From the NCBI RefSeq assembly GCF_000787375.1, contig NZ_JRJU01000008.1, forward strand, positions 1-64,000: a stretch of DNA of 64,000 nt, read 5' to 3'. The stretch is from Halalkalibacter okhensis. GTDB lineage: Bacteria > Bacillota > Bacilli > Bacillales > Bacillaceae_D. Under the pieces are notes generated by a model, which worked only from the letters and a program-made list of their open reading frames with translations, ran no database searches and had not been told where the DNA came from. The stretch's first letter is position 1. Each line of letters opens with the position of its first letter. The position numbers were made by a program, and so were the translations under genes. Below are positions 18,519 through 28,315 of this stretch, one piece after another.

Positions 18519-20177
18519 TTACTGATTATTGTTGCTTAATTCAAGTCTTTTGTGAATAAACTCATTCATCACTTGCTCAAATGCTTCGTATCCAGTCTGA
18601 TTAAACTCTTCCACATACATGTCCCAAACCGATTCAAATTCATTGGGATCAGCTAAAATCATTTGAGGGAACCAAAGTCTTTGTAACTCGTGCTTTTCCT
18701 GTTCAAAAATCGCTGCTTGCGACCCTGGCTCTACGTTTGCACTCCACGCCGGAAACCATGGACGTTCTTCCGGTTCTGAAAAAAGATCAGAAAAGACTTC
18801 AATGTTGTAAGCATCTAATAGTACTCGATCTTCCTCTGTATAATCATTCATAGCCACTTCCTGTTGACGTCGTGGTTCCCACGCATTTCCATCAGAATAC
18901 AATCCATTCCCTCGTGGCCAATACCATTCAAAAATCGAAAAGCCAAATTGTTCTCGGAAATCGGCTTGATTTGTTAAAGCAATCTGTTCCTTCGACCGGT
19001 AAAAACGCCCTTCATCATTCACTTCATACGTTTCCCCTTCAATTCCCCAATTTACCAACTTCTGATTTTCTTCTTTCATCAAATGATCAAAGAACTTCAT
19101 AATACGGACAGGATCTTCGGCATTAATCGTAATTCCAATCCCTCGATTTGCTGTAAATGATGGTGGATCAAGATATTGATCCTTAATCGTTTCATCAAAA
19201 ACAATCGGTAATGCCATATATTCTCGATCATCGTCCCCAGCTTCACTTAAATGATTAAATGCTGTTCCAACCTGCCAACGATAGTCAAAAAATCCAAGCA
19301 CACGACCAGAGGATATTTTTTCTAAGTATTCTTCGTAGGTCGAGATAAAAGCTTCATTATCAAATAATCCTTTGCTATTTATTTCATTCAGCTTTTGTAA
19401 ATAGCGCTTAGTAATGTCTTTATTTCCATATACTTTTGCTTCGTTCGTATCCATATCAACAATTACATCACCATCATTTGGATACCCTGCTAAATGGGCA
19501 GGAGGATTAGCTAAAGTAAAAAACCTCCAATCATACGTTAGAGCTGTGAATCCAATCGTTTCTTGTTCGTTAATCATTGGGTACTTTTTTTCGTATGCTT
19601 CGATTAGATCAAAGTATTGATCGAGAGTCGTGATTTCTGGGTACCCAAACTCTTTCAAAACACCTCGTTGTATCCAAAAAGCACCTTGGTATATATTGGG
19701 GTTAGGAATATAACCGTTACTCGCTCCAAAAGGAATATAATAAATATTTCCATCTTCATGCTTCATCATATCTAAGTAAGGTTCATATACCTCCTTTAAA
19801 TTGGGCGCATATTCATCAATTAGATCGTTTAATGGAATGAAGGCTCCAGCTTCAACTACTTTATCAACTGCCACATCGGGACTTAATACATCTGGATAAT
19901 GTCCACTAGCTATCATCACTCCAACATGTGTATCAATATCACCTACAGGATACTCTACTTTAAAGTTCACTCCTGTTTCTTTTTCAAACATTTTCCCAAT
20001 TGTCGTTACGTTGGAATCCATGTTTCTACCGTTATTAGCAGCATTAAAGTATGTGAACGTAACTGGATCCTCTCCTTTTAGAGCGGTATTCACATGTTCA
20101 CTTTCATCACGATTACACCCCGTGACTACTACTAAACAAATAAATAATGTAGCAATAAGCAAACAATTAGTTCTCAT
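18519..20177 (-). CDS. Second LplA-like lipoprotein sugar-binding protein
   Basis: This 552-residue lipoprotein has a short signal peptide ending in lipobox VVTGC (Cys 21) followed by acidic residues. VMIASGHYPDVLSPD and the large C-terminal domain are typical of LplA-type sugar-binding proteins. Unlike the first binding protein it has no permease genes beside it. It lies between GH67 and a YesM/YesN-type two-component system, an arrangement resembling xynDCEFG of Geobacillus minus its permeases. It could use the permeases encoded at 11319-13178 or serve as a sensor partner. Confidence 0.87.
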   Translation of the reverse strand: MRTNCLLIATLFICLVVVTGCNRDESEHVNTALKGEDPVTFTYFNAANNGRNMDSNVTTIGKMFEKETGVNFKVEYPVGDIDTHVGVMIASGHYPDVLSPDVAVDKVVEAGAFIPLNDLIDEYAPNLKEVYEPYLDMMKHEDGNIYYIPFGASNGYIPNPNIYQGAFWIQRGVLKEFGYPEITTLDQYFDLIEAYEKKYPMINEQETIGFTALTYDWRFFTLANPPAHLAGYPNDGDVIVDMDTNEAKVYGNKDITKRYLQKLNEINSKGLFDNEAFISTYEEYLEKISSGRVLGFFDYRWQVGTAFNHLSEAGDDDREYMALPIVFDETIKDQYLDPPSFTANRGIGITINAEDPVRIMKFFDHLMKEENQKLVNWGIEGETYEVNDEGRFYRSKEQIALTNQADFREQFGFSIFEWYWPRGNGLYSDGNAWEPRRQQEVAMNDYTEEDRVLLDAYNIEVFSDLFSEPEERPWFPAWSANVEPGSQAAIFEQEKHELQRLWFPQMILADPNEFESVWDMYVEEFNQTGYEAFEQVMNEFIHKRLELSNNNQ

Positions 20178-20190
20178 GCATAACTGCTCC

Positions 20191-20249
20191 TAACAAGTGT
20201 ACTTATAAGCACTTACTTTGTAAGCACTTACATTATAGCGCTTAAATTC
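20191..20249. promoter_or_regulatory. 15-bp-phased repeats at the promoter of the second binding-protein gene
   Basis: TAAGCACTTAC occurs at 20206 and 20221, with a third degenerate copy (ATAGCGCTTA) near 20235 and a possible fourth near 20195, all on a 15-base period. The centre, TGTAAGCACTTACA (20219-20232), is near-palindromic and cre-like except for the CG core. A TATAAT -10 lies within the array on the minus strand. It is a plausible target of the neighbouring AraC-type response regulator or CcpA. Confidence 0.5.
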
Positions 20250-20302
20250 TGTAGCTGTGACCCCGGAAAGTATAGTTCGTACTTAGAAAAACTTAGGGTC
20301 TT

Positions 20303-22039
20303 CTACTTACTTGGAAAAAAGATTCGAACTTCTGTGCCTTTATCCATAATACTGTTTATCTCAAAAGCAAAATACTCACCATAAAGCAGCTTTAATCGAT
20401 AGTAGACATTTTTCACACCAATGCTTTCTCCCATATCATCTTCGTTATGAATGGATTGTAATAACATAGAGAGTTTACTCTCATTCATACCAACTCCATC
20501 ATCTTTAATGGTAAACATCACACCGCCTTGAACCTTCTTCAACTGTAAATGGATAAACCCATTCCCTCTTTTAGGCTCAATTCCATGAATACTGGCATTT
20601 TCAACAAAAGGTATAAGAGACATATATGGAATATCTAACTCCATACATTCAGGATCAACGTCAATCCCGTATTGCAACTTTTCGCCAAACCGATATTGCT
20701 GAATCTCTAAGAAACTAGTAATAATCTTTAATTCTTCTTGAACGCTCACCCAATCTTTCCCGCTCGATATAGAGTTTCGTAATAACTTAGCCATATTTTG
20801 AATAATCTTGGCTGTCTCATCTTCATTTTTCAGCAAACTTCTCATACGAATGGTTTCTAATGAATTAAAAAGAAAATGAGGGTTAATTTGACTCTGCAAT
20901 GCACTTAGTTGAGCTTGTTTCCTCTTTAGCTCTAAATCTTTCTTTTGTAGGTTAGCTATATACACATCATTTATTAAATCATTGATCTTCTTAGCCATAC
21001 GATTAAATTCACTTGTTAATTGCCCAATTTCATCTTTGTACTCTATGCCATCTATCAATGCAAAATTTTGGTTTTTCATTCGTTTCATATGACGTAATAT
21101 GCGTAATAACCGACTGTGAAGAGAAGACGAAATCCATATTATAATAAAGGATGGTATGAAGAAATTAAGAGCGGCTAAATACAAAATAAATTCCCCAGAA
21201 TTCTCCACTTCTTCTAATATAGCATTCTCCGGAACAACTCCAACTAACTTCCAATTATTTAAGTAATTAAGTTCAAACTCCTTTTCGAACGTAATAGACT
21301 CTTCAGGAATATCAGAAAGTTTCGAGAAATTTAATTCTTCATCATTTATAACCGTACCCGTACTGTACTCAACCTGATCCTCTTCACCTACTAAATAAAT
21401 ATTGCCTTGAAATGTTACATTGTTAAAAGCTTGTTTAATCATATCGGTATTTAAGTCTATTTTCACAAATTTCTCTCTTGTATTATTTTGAAAATAGTCT
21501 AACTTACGGATCACACTAAATGTATCGGTTGAAACATTTCTTCGTAACACAGGATGCGATTGTTCTAATAACATAAAGTCTTGATGTAGTGCATTCGTTT
21601 TTACATCCTCCGTAATTTTATGAATCCCTCCTGCAAACAGCATCGATTGATTATCGGTATAAAACGTAATTTCTTTAATTGAAGAATAGACAGGGCTATA
21701 TTTATTGAAGTTACGAAAAATAGATTCATAGTCTGTAATATACTCAATAACGGTTTCATACTCTTTTTCTAAAAAACCATGAATGATATTATCAGTATAT
21801 ATCGTTGTTGAAACACCTATAGCCTCATCCACTGTATTAATAAATTCAGTTTCTACTTGCTCAAAAGCAAGTGTTAAGTCATGCATTTTTTGTTTTTTCA
21901 CATTATTAATTGTTACATGATAAAAAATGATGTTTGTTAGGAGGATTGGAATAAAGACAGATAAGAAATAAGTAATTAATAATTTATTCTTAAGTTGGAC
22001 GTTATTTAGGCTAAACTTTTTCATCACTGTTTCATCCAT
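20303..22039 (-). CDS. Sensor histidine kinase, YesM/LytS type
   Basis: This 578-residue membrane sensor has two transmembrane segments (about residues 20-40 and 285-305) flanking a large extracellular dCache-like domain. A HAMP domain follows (RMKNQNFALIDGIEYKDEIGQL). The phosphoacceptor His is in LQSQINPHFLFNSLETIRM near residue 389. The ATP-binding N and G boxes are PFVENASIHGIEPK and IKDDGVGM. Its ATG overlaps the response-regulator stop by 8 bases (ATGGATGA), so the two are co-translated. It probably senses an extracellular sugar, perhaps through the adjacent binding protein. Confidence 0.92.
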   Translation of the reverse strand: MDETVMKKFSLNNVQLKNKLLITYFLSVFIPILLTNIIFYHVTINNVKKQKMHDLTLAFEQVETEFINTVDEAIGVSTTIYTDNIIHGFLEKEYETVIEYITDYESIFRNFNKYSPVYSSIKEITFYTDNQSMLFAGGIHKITEDVKTNALHQDFMLLEQSHPVLRRNVSTDTFSVIRKLDYFQNNTREKFVKIDLNTDMIKQAFNNVTFQGNIYLVGEEDQVEYSTGTVINDEELNFSKLSDIPEESITFEKEFELNYLNNWKLVGVVPENAILEEVENSGEFILYLAALNFFIPSFIIIWISSSLHSRLLRILRHMKRMKNQNFALIDGIEYKDEIGQLTSEFNRMAKKINDLINDVYIANLQKKDLELKRKQAQLSALQSQINPHFLFNSLETIRMRSLLKNEDETAKIIQNMAKLLRNSISSGKDWVSVQEELKIITSFLEIQQYRFGEKLQYGIDVDPECMELDIPYMSLIPFVENASIHGIEPKRGNGFIHLQLKKVQGGVMFTIKDDGVGMNESKLSMLLQSIHNEDDMGESIGVKNVYYRLKLLYGEYFAFEINSIMDKGTEVRIFFPSK

Positions 22040-23603
22040 TTCTTTCGAGTGACTTTCGATATTCAGTTGGAGTCATGCTTTCTTGTTTCTCAAATTGAGT
22101 TACAAAATAATCTGAATTTCTAAACCCTACTTTCTCAGCAATTTCATAAACTCGTAATGTTGTTTGCCTAAGAAGCTTTTTTGATTCATCAATCCTTAAT
22201 TGCAGAATAAATTCTTTAAAATACACCCCAAACGTCTTTTTAAAAAGCTGTCCCATGTAGACAGGATTCATATAGAAAGCACTCGCTATACTTTTTAAAC
22301 TAATATTTTCATTGAAATGTTCTTCTATATACGCTTTTATCTTGTATATATCACCTTTTCCATTCTTTTTTCGCAAGCTGCAGATATACTCACAAGCCTC
22401 AAGAACCAATTCCGAAAAATACTCCTTTAATTCAATAAATGTCACCGAACTATTATGCAAATGTAACATAGGAGTTAGCGTAGTCAGTTGTTGTTCATTG
22501 CCTTCCATACTTCTAATCGTTTTGATGATTTTATTCACACATCGAGTAATCGACGCTTTAATTGACCCTGGAGCAAAGAGGTGGACCTGAAATTCTGAAA
22601 AAATAAGATCAATTTTTTCTTGAATGTTCTTTTTATCCTTTTCTTCAATTGATTCCATGAGAGATGTATACAAATGGTCATCAATATCCATATGAGTGAT
22701 GGACAAGTCTTTAACTTTATCAAATATAATTGGTTGATTACTAACATTCATATATTTATACTGCAGAGATTTGATTGCCGATTCGAAGGATACATGAAGT
22801 TCGTTGACCTTATTTACCGTTTGACCAATATAAATCGTTAAACTTTTATCAAGTTCATGTTGTAATTTTTTTTGTAAGCTACTAACAAAAACTAAAATAT
22901 TATGATCAAAGCTCGCCAAGTGGTTGTCTGTAATTGCTAACCCAAACCGAAGCAACTCATGTTCTCTGATCGCCCATATTTCCGCTTTGGTCAGATCACA
23001 TATCGCATCACCGATCATTGTTTTATATGATTCTATCCTCGTTCTTTCTATAGGATTTGAAATGATTTCATTTATTTCAGCAATTAAATAATTCATTTGA
23101 TTAACTGAATCTAAGCATAACAAATCCGTTTGCTCTTGCTGGACATGCTCAATGTTCCCTGAAACTAAATCTTCGAACAAATTTGTTACGATTATGTTTT
23201 GTCTGTACTCTTTGACCTTCCTTTCTTCATCAAGTGTTTTGGTCAATTGCTTTAATACAATTTCGATCTCTTCTTTATCAAGTGGCTTTAATATAAAATC
23301 GACAACTCCGTATCGAACAGCTTTTTGAGCATATTTAAAGTCATTGTAGCCACTTAGGATAATAAACTTAGTCGGAAATTGTTTATCTTCCACTAAATGC
23401 CTTATTAATTCTAAACCATCAAGTACAGGCATACGTATGTCGGTAATAACTAAATCAGGCTTGGTTCGTTCAATGATCTCTAATGCATCTTCACCATTAG
23501 ATGCTTCTGCACTAACCTCAAAACCACATTCCTGCCAATCTACAAGTGCTAATATCCCTTTTCTAACAAAATGTTCGTCATCTACTAGTACTACCTTGTT
23601 CAT
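22032..23603 (-). CDS. AraC-type response regulator, YesN type
   Basis: This 523-residue regulator pairs with the downstream kinase. The receiver domain starts MNKVVLVDDEHFVRKGI, with phosphoacceptor Asp in PDLVITDIRMP near residue 55 and conserved Lys in DFILKPLDKEE near residue 104. A long middle domain leads to two AraC helix-turn-helix motifs (NISLKSIASAFYMNPVYMGQLFKK and VYEIAEKVGFRNSDYFVTQFEK). I use ATG 23603, where the receiver domain begins, with AAAGGGG 11 bases upstream; longer in-frame forms have no better site. Likely targets are the xylo-oligosaccharide genes nearby. Confidence 0.92.
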   Translation of the reverse strand: MNKVVLVDDEHFVRKGILALVDWQECGFEVSAEASNGEDALEIIERTKPDLVITDIRMPVLDGLELIRHLVEDKQFPTKFIILSGYNDFKYAQKAVRYGVVDFILKPLDKEEIEIVLKQLTKTLDEERKVKEYRQNIIVTNLFEDLVSGNIEHVQQEQTDLLCLDSVNQMNYLIAEINEIISNPIERTRIESYKTMIGDAICDLTKAEIWAIREHELLRFGLAITDNHLASFDHNILVFVSSLQKKLQHELDKSLTIYIGQTVNKVNELHVSFESAIKSLQYKYMNVSNQPIIFDKVKDLSITHMDIDDHLYTSLMESIEEKDKKNIQEKIDLIFSEFQVHLFAPGSIKASITRCVNKIIKTIRSMEGNEQQLTTLTPMLHLHNSSVTFIELKEYFSELVLEACEYICSLRKKNGKGDIYKIKAYIEEHFNENISLKSIASAFYMNPVYMGQLFKKTFGVYFKEFILQLRIDESKKLLRQTTLRVYEIAEKVGFRNSDYFVTQFEKQESMTPTEYRKSLERNG

Positions 23604-23713
23604 CCTATTTCTAACCCCTTTCATACAAGTTCTATATGCTGTTCCCATTCACACTTTGTACAAATAGTGGGAAAACTAAATAACATGAAAGTAGAGATTC
23701 ATAAAAAATGATA

Positions 23714-23756
23714 GAGGTGTCTTTAAAAGGGACAATATCACCTTATATGACACCTC
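23714..23756 (-). terminator. Terminator after eda
   Basis: GAGGTGTC pairs with GACACCTC around a 27-base loop. ATCATTTTTT follows on the minus strand. Confidence 0.65.
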
Positions 23757-23785
23757 CAAAGCGGTTTCTAATTGGAATGATAGAA

Positions 23786-24421
23786 TTAATGCCTTGCTTT
23801 TTGTACCTCATTAACAAACGCTTTCGATTTAGCCGTTAGGTCTGCTAACGTATGTTCATTTATTTCTAACTTTGTGTTGACTAAAGAACTACCAAGTCCT
23901 ACAGTAATCCCACCGGCTTTTATATAATCAGCCGTATTGGATAAGTTAATTCCCCCTGTTGGCATAAGAGGAATATGAGGAAGCGGGCCATGCACATCTT
24001 TTAAATAAGTTGGTCCAAATACATTGGCTGGAAATACTTTTATGACATCAGAGCCATGTTCATAAGCTGTTAAAATCTCTGTAGGAGTTAAGGCTCCAGA
24101 TATACTAATTACACCATAGCGTTTGGTCATTCGAATGGTTTCTGTATTTACAGTTGGCGAAAAAACAAACTTAGCTCCTGACAAAATAGCCGCTCGGGCC
24201 GTTTCCGGGTCAAGTACAGTACCTGCCCCAACGATTACACCATCTAATTCTGTAGAAGCTTTTTCTATGACTGACAATACGTTTGGTGTTTCCACGGTAA
24301 TCTCTAGTGTCTTCACTCCACCTTCACGTAGGGCTTTTGAAATCGGAATTATATTTTCAAGCGTAGCCCCTCTAATAATTGCGACAACCCCACTGTCCTT
24401 AATTTCTTGTAGTAAGCTCAT
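23786..24421 (-). CDS. eda: 2-keto-3-deoxy-6-phosphogluconate (KDPG/KHG) aldolase
   Basis: This 211-residue class I aldolase splits KDPG into pyruvate and glyceraldehyde 3-phosphate, the last step of hexuronate breakdown. The catalytic Glu is in IIRGATLENI near residue 21. KTLEITVETP and VGAGTVLDPE follow. The Schiff-base Lys is in DVIKVFPANVFGP near residue 133. LMPTGGINLSN binds phosphate. Length fits the family. KDG kinase, needed between UxuA and this enzyme, is not in the window. A cre site lies about 117 bases upstream. Confidence 0.94.
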   Translation of the reverse strand: MSLLQEIKDSGVVAIIRGATLENIIPISKALREGGVKTLEITVETPNVLSVIEKASTELDGVIVGAGTVLDPETARAAILSGAKFVFSPTVNTETIRMTKRYGVISISGALTPTEILTAYEHGSDVIKVFPANVFGPTYLKDVHGPLPHIPLMPTGGINLSNTADYIKAGGITVGLGSSLVNTKLEINEHTLADLTAKSKAFVNEVQKARH

Positions 24422-24537
24422 GCTTCTCCTCCGTTCTTATCTATTATCTATGTAATTTTATCGTTCAACAAATTCTTTCTCACCTAGCTGCACTAATATA
24501 TCATCTAAGTATGTGATGTCCTTATTCCTAAAATATT

Positions 24538-24551
24538 TGTTACCGCTTTCA
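24538..24551. promoter_or_regulatory. cre site in the eda / MATE intergenic stretch
   Basis: TGTTACCGCTTTCA fits the relaxed CcpA consensus at every fixed position. The rest of the 392-base gap 24422-24813 is AT-rich with no gene. It also holds TTGAAAGCGTTTTACA near 24758, a cre-like sequence with a one-base insertion, close to the MATE start. Confidence 0.6.
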
Positions 24552-24813
24552 CTTTTTTTATGATTATATCATCACATTCTTAGTTTGTATATTGCTTAAA
24601 CTAAGTTTTTGTAATAATTTAGATGTTATAAACAATTAATTTATTTCATATTTTACTTCTTTTCTTTATACTCTATAGAAATATCGTTGCATTTATAATA
24701 ATCTATATTACTATTAGGGCATGAATCCATAAACAAATGAATAGATTAAGTTTGTTATTGAAAGCGTTTTACAGATGGTTGCAATTGAACAAACTTTGGG
24801 ATAGGAGACTTTA

Positions 24814-26183
24814 ATGACTACAAGTGAAGTTAAAAAACTCTCTCTTTTTGCAATAACCTGGCCTATATTTATCGAAACCTTTTTACACATGTCGCTTCGA
24901 ATTGCGGATACCTTTATGTTAAGCATCATATCGGATGAAGCTGTAGCAGCCGTTGGAGTTTCGAATCAAATAGTTATGTTTATTTTTTTTTGTTTCAATT
25001 TGGTGCAACTGGCGCTGGGGTGGTGATTGCTCAATATCTAGGAGCGAAGAAATTCAGCGAAGTTCGAAAATTTGCCTGGAATGCGATTACCTTTAATTTT
25101 TTATTTGGTTTACTCATTAGCATCATTATGGTTCTCTTTAGCCAGACGTTTCTCAGCTTCTTCAACCTTGAACCAGTCTTATTTAATCAGGCAAGAGTCT
25201 TTTTACTGATTGTAGGCGGCGTATTGTTCCTTCAAGCAATGATGCTTACCATATCAGCGATTGTTCAAGCTCATGGCTACACAAGAGATACGATGTTTGT
25301 AACCGTAGGAATGAATATTATTAACATCATTGGAAACTATCTTCTAATATTTGGAGCTCTTGGCTTCCCCCAATTAGGAGTTGTTGGCGTTGCTATTGCA
25401 ACCGTTGTTAGTCAATTTATCGGTCTAATCGTTAACTTTATGATTTTATTTAAGAGAGTTGAGATTCGACTTCATTTAAAAGATATGATTGATTGGAACA
25501 AGGCACGGTTCTATCAAATCTTAAGCGTTGGCGTTCCTAGTGCAATTGGCAACCTCTCTTATTCATTAAGTCAAATTGTTACAACTGGTTTTATCGTTTC
25601 ACTCGGACAGGTGATGTTGACGACTAGAATTTACACTTTAAATATTTTGTTTTTTGCTATTGTTATTTCCATTTCTTTAGGAAGAGGAACGCAAATTATT
25701 ATTGGACACTTAGTTGGAGCCGGTGAATTCGAAAAAGCCTACAAAACAGCCCTTAAAAACCTTCGTATGAGTATGCTGCTCTGTCTCGGAGTGGCTATCC
25801 TCCTTTTTATAGCTAGGGAACCGTTGTTTCAGCTTTTTACAGATAACCCAGTAATCATTTCGACAGGAGGAATTTTATTATTGATGGGGATTGCTCTTGA
25901 GCCTGGTCGTTGCTTTAATATCGTTCTCGGTCAAGCAATACAAGCGACTGGTGACGCTCGTTATTTAATGCTAGTAACCATTATTGTCATTTGGGCCTTA
26001 AGTGTCCCTCTCTACTATTTGCTAGGTATACATTTTGGCTATGGATTAATTGGGATTTGGCTGGCTTTTATCATTGATGAATGGCTACGAGGAATGGTTC
26101 TATTTTGGCGTTGGAAGAGTAGAGCTTGGGAAAGAAAAGTTCTAGTAAAAAAAGAAAAGCAAAAGAACGAAGCTCTAGGTTAA
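24814..26183 (+). pseudogene. MATE-family efflux transporter, frameshifted in a T9 tract
   Basis: Two consecutive reading frames together encode one MATE multidrug/Na+ antiporter of about 456 residues with 12 membrane segments. The first (24814-25026) gives the N-terminus ITWPIFIETFLHMSLRIADT and ends at TGA. The second continues as FQFGATGAGVVIAQYLGAKK, a conserved MATE block. The switch lies at a run of nine T after ATGTTTA (24973-24981). Adding one T restores a single frame reading IFFLFQFGATGAG. The start ATG has a good AGGAG site. It could be inactive, phase-variable, rescued by slippage, or a sequencing error. Confidence 0.85.
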
Positions 26184-26197
26184 AGAGTACTAATAAA

Positions 26198-26238
26198 AAA
26201 ACACAACAACAGGGAAATCCGCCCTGTTGTTGTGTTTT
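26198..26238. terminator. Bidirectional terminator between convergent genes
   Basis: A perfect 17-bp stem (AAAACACAACAACAGGG / CCCTGTTGTTGTGTTTT) with a 7-base loop. A/T runs on both sides serve the MATE gene (+) and the dehydrogenase gene (-). Confidence 0.92.
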
Positions 26239-26239
26239 C

Positions 26240-27307
26240 TTATGTTAATACCGTAGAAACATGACATTGATTTCTTAATTCATAATGCATCCCCGTTTCT
26301 GCCGCTTGGTGAAATCCATGCATGGCCTCTAACACATGTAACCCTACTTCTCCACTGGCTTGATGTGGTTTATCCTTCTTTATCGCATCTACCATTTCTA
26401 ATACACCTAAACCTCGAGCATTAAAATGATAATCAGAAATCAATTCTACAGAAGTCCACTCTGAACTCCCAGGTTTTCTTAATAATACTGGACCTCCAAA
26501 CGTATTAGGATCTGGAACTCTTAACGTCCCTTCTGTTCCATATATTTCAATGTTAGGATAGTCCACTTTCGTAAAGGTATCAAAGCTAGTTATCAGTGTA
26601 CCAATGGCCCCATTTGTAAACTCAATTGTACCTGATAAATAGGTTGGAGTCTGTACGGTTATTTTTTCTCCATATCTCGGCTGACTCGTTATCGTACGTT
26701 CAGAGAACGCTTGAGACGCTAAGCAAGTAACCTTTTTCATAGGTCCTAACAACTGAACAAACGTGGTCAAATAATAGGGCCCCATATCGTACATCGGTCC
26801 TCCCCCTACTTCATAGTAGAAATCTGGATTAGGATGCCACCTCTCATGACCTGGTGTCATCATAAATCCTGTAACTGAAAGAGGTTTTCCAATAACCCCG
26901 TCGTCTATGAGTTTTTTACACGTTTGAATACCAGCCCCTAAGAAAGTATCTGGAGCACTCCCGATGCGAAGCCCCTTTTCCTTAGCTAATGCGATTAACT
27001 CCTCTCCGTCTTTTAGTTCAGAAGTTAAAGGCTTTTCGACATATACATGTTTGCCCGCAGCTAAAATTTGTCTACACACTTGTGCATGGACTTTGGGAAT
27101 CGTCAAGTTTATGACTAGCTCAATTTCCTCATCAAGCAATAGTTCGTCAACGCTAAGCGCAGACGGTACGCCATACTTTTCCGCTTGTTTTATAGCTCTT
27201 TGACGGTCCAAATCAGCACAAGCCTTTACCTGAAGTTCTGAAAATCTATTACAGTTTTCAAGATAGATGCTGCTTATGTTCCCACAACCAATGATACCTA
27301 GTTTCAT
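26240..27307 (-). CDS. Gfo/Idh/MocA-family oxidoreductase
   Basis: This 355-residue predicted sugar dehydrogenase is the third of its family in the window. It has the Rossmann motif LGIIGCGNISSIY and the catalytic-region EKP in VYVEKPLTSEL near residue 94. GGGPMYDMGPYYLTTF is the C-terminal site block. The start follows GGGAGGAAGTACTCT. A weak cre-like ATTAAACGCTTTCA lies at 27331-27344. It is separated from the uronate operon and stands alone between two terminators or gaps. The substrate is unknown. Confidence 0.86.
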   Translation of the reverse strand: MKLGIIGCGNISSIYLENCNRFSELQVKACADLDRQRAIKQAEKYGVPSALSVDELLLDEEIELVINLTIPKVHAQVCRQILAAGKHVYVEKPLTSELKDGEELIALAKEKGLRIGSAPDTFLGAGIQTCKKLIDDGVIGKPLSVTGFMMTPGHERWHPNPDFYYEVGGGPMYDMGPYYLTTFVQLLGPMKKVTCLASQAFSERTITSQPRYGEKITVQTPTYLSGTIEFTNGAIGTLITSFDTFTKVDYPNIEIYGTEGTLRVPDPNTFGGPVLLRKPGSSEWTSVELISDYHFNARGLGVLEMVDAIKKDKPHQASGEVGLHVLEAMHGFHQAAETGMHYELRNQCHVSTVLT

Positions 27308-27475
27308 AGAGTACTTCCTCCCTCGTTATAATTAAACGCTTTCAATTTGATATGCACTACTTTTTCTATTTAACAATAAGGATATCCTTTTCCCCCTCTC
27401 ATGAACACGCGTACATTTATTATCATATATAGTTTAGATTCATTTTGGATACCAGAGCGGCCCTCCCATACTCTT

Positions 27476-28093
27476 TTATATAAGTTGGTCTTCCACTGCC
27501 CTTAGCCAAGTAGTAGCCATTAACATATTCCCCCTTGAATTCATATGTACGCTATCTGTCGTAAGTGTATGATTAGGATTTGTTTGCAAATAGTGAATAA
27601 AAGCTTTATTCGTTGGAATAACTGTTGCATCAAACTGCTTTGCAACTGTATGAACAATCTGTACGTAATCTAATAACATTTTGTTTCCGATTGAATTAGG
27701 ATCCTCTCCAATAATAGTAGGTTCCATTAATAGAATTTTGGCATCCGTATCGTCTTTAACTTTAGATAATAACTCTACATAAATGCGGTAAAATTTCTCC
27801 GGAGTTACTTGTTCTAAATCTGGACGGTCTAATTGCCTCCATACATCATTCACTCCAATAGATATAGAAACATAATCCGGTTGATGGGCAATTACATCCG
27901 TTTTCCACCTTGCTTGCAAGTCAACAATCCGATTCCCACTAACTCCCACATTGATAAACTGAAACGAGGTCGATGGATACGATGTTACCAAATAATCATG
28001 TAAAAGCTTTACATAACCATCTCCTAGTCCATCCGGATCTTCTAATCTTCCACAATCGGTTATGCTATCCCCAATGAATAGAATTTTTCTCAT
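27476..28093 (-). CDS. SGNH/GDSL hydrolase, acetylxylan esterase (Axe2)-like
   Basis: This 205-residue SGNH esterase closely resembles Geobacillus Axe2, which deacetylates xylo-oligosaccharides inside the cell. The nucleophile Ser is in LFIGDSITDCGR near residue 9. GVSGNRIVDLQARW holds the oxyanion Gly. SIGVNDVWRQ holds the Asn. DSVHMNSRGN holds the C-terminal Asp/His pair. I chose ATG 28093 because GAGGGAG lies 9 bases before it; an upstream in-frame ATG at 28114 lacks one. With no signal peptide it fits cytoplasmic xylan side-chain removal with GH52/GH39/GH67. Confidence 0.85.
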   Translation of the reverse strand: MRKILFIGDSITDCGRLEDPDGLGDGYVKLLHDYLVTSYPSTSFQFINVGVSGNRIVDLQARWKTDVIAHQPDYVSISIGVNDVWRQLDRPDLEQVTPEKFYRIYVELLSKVKDDTDAKILLMEPTIIGEDPNSIGNKMLLDYVQIVHTVAKQFDATVIPTNKAFIHYLQTNPNHTLTTDSVHMNSRGNMLMATTWLRAVEDQLI

Positions 28094-28262
28094 AATATAA
28101 ACTCCCTCATTCATAATCAGACTTGTTTATCCATTCAAAGCTATAGTTTCAATAGTTGTATTATATTTCATATTATTTTTAATTCCAAGTTCTAAATTCA
28201 ATCTTCTAAAATTTTAGAAATTTTAATAAAGATACCAAATTAATTGGACGTTCACAAAAAAA

Positions 28263-28307
28263 GGGGTATCTCAAAAAGGTCTGTTTTTTACCTTTTTGGG
28301 ATACCCC
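28263..28307 (-). terminator. Terminator after brnQ
   Basis: A perfect 18-bp stem GGGGTATCTCAAAAAGGT / ACCTTTTTGGGATACCCC, followed on the minus strand by a CTTTTTTTG tail. Confidence 0.92.
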
Positions 28308-28315
28308 CTAAATTA

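Noticed and set aside
24123-24455. 110-codon plus-strand frame over eda
   Set aside because: It is the antisense shadow of the aldolase gene. Composition follows the reverse complement of conserved codons.
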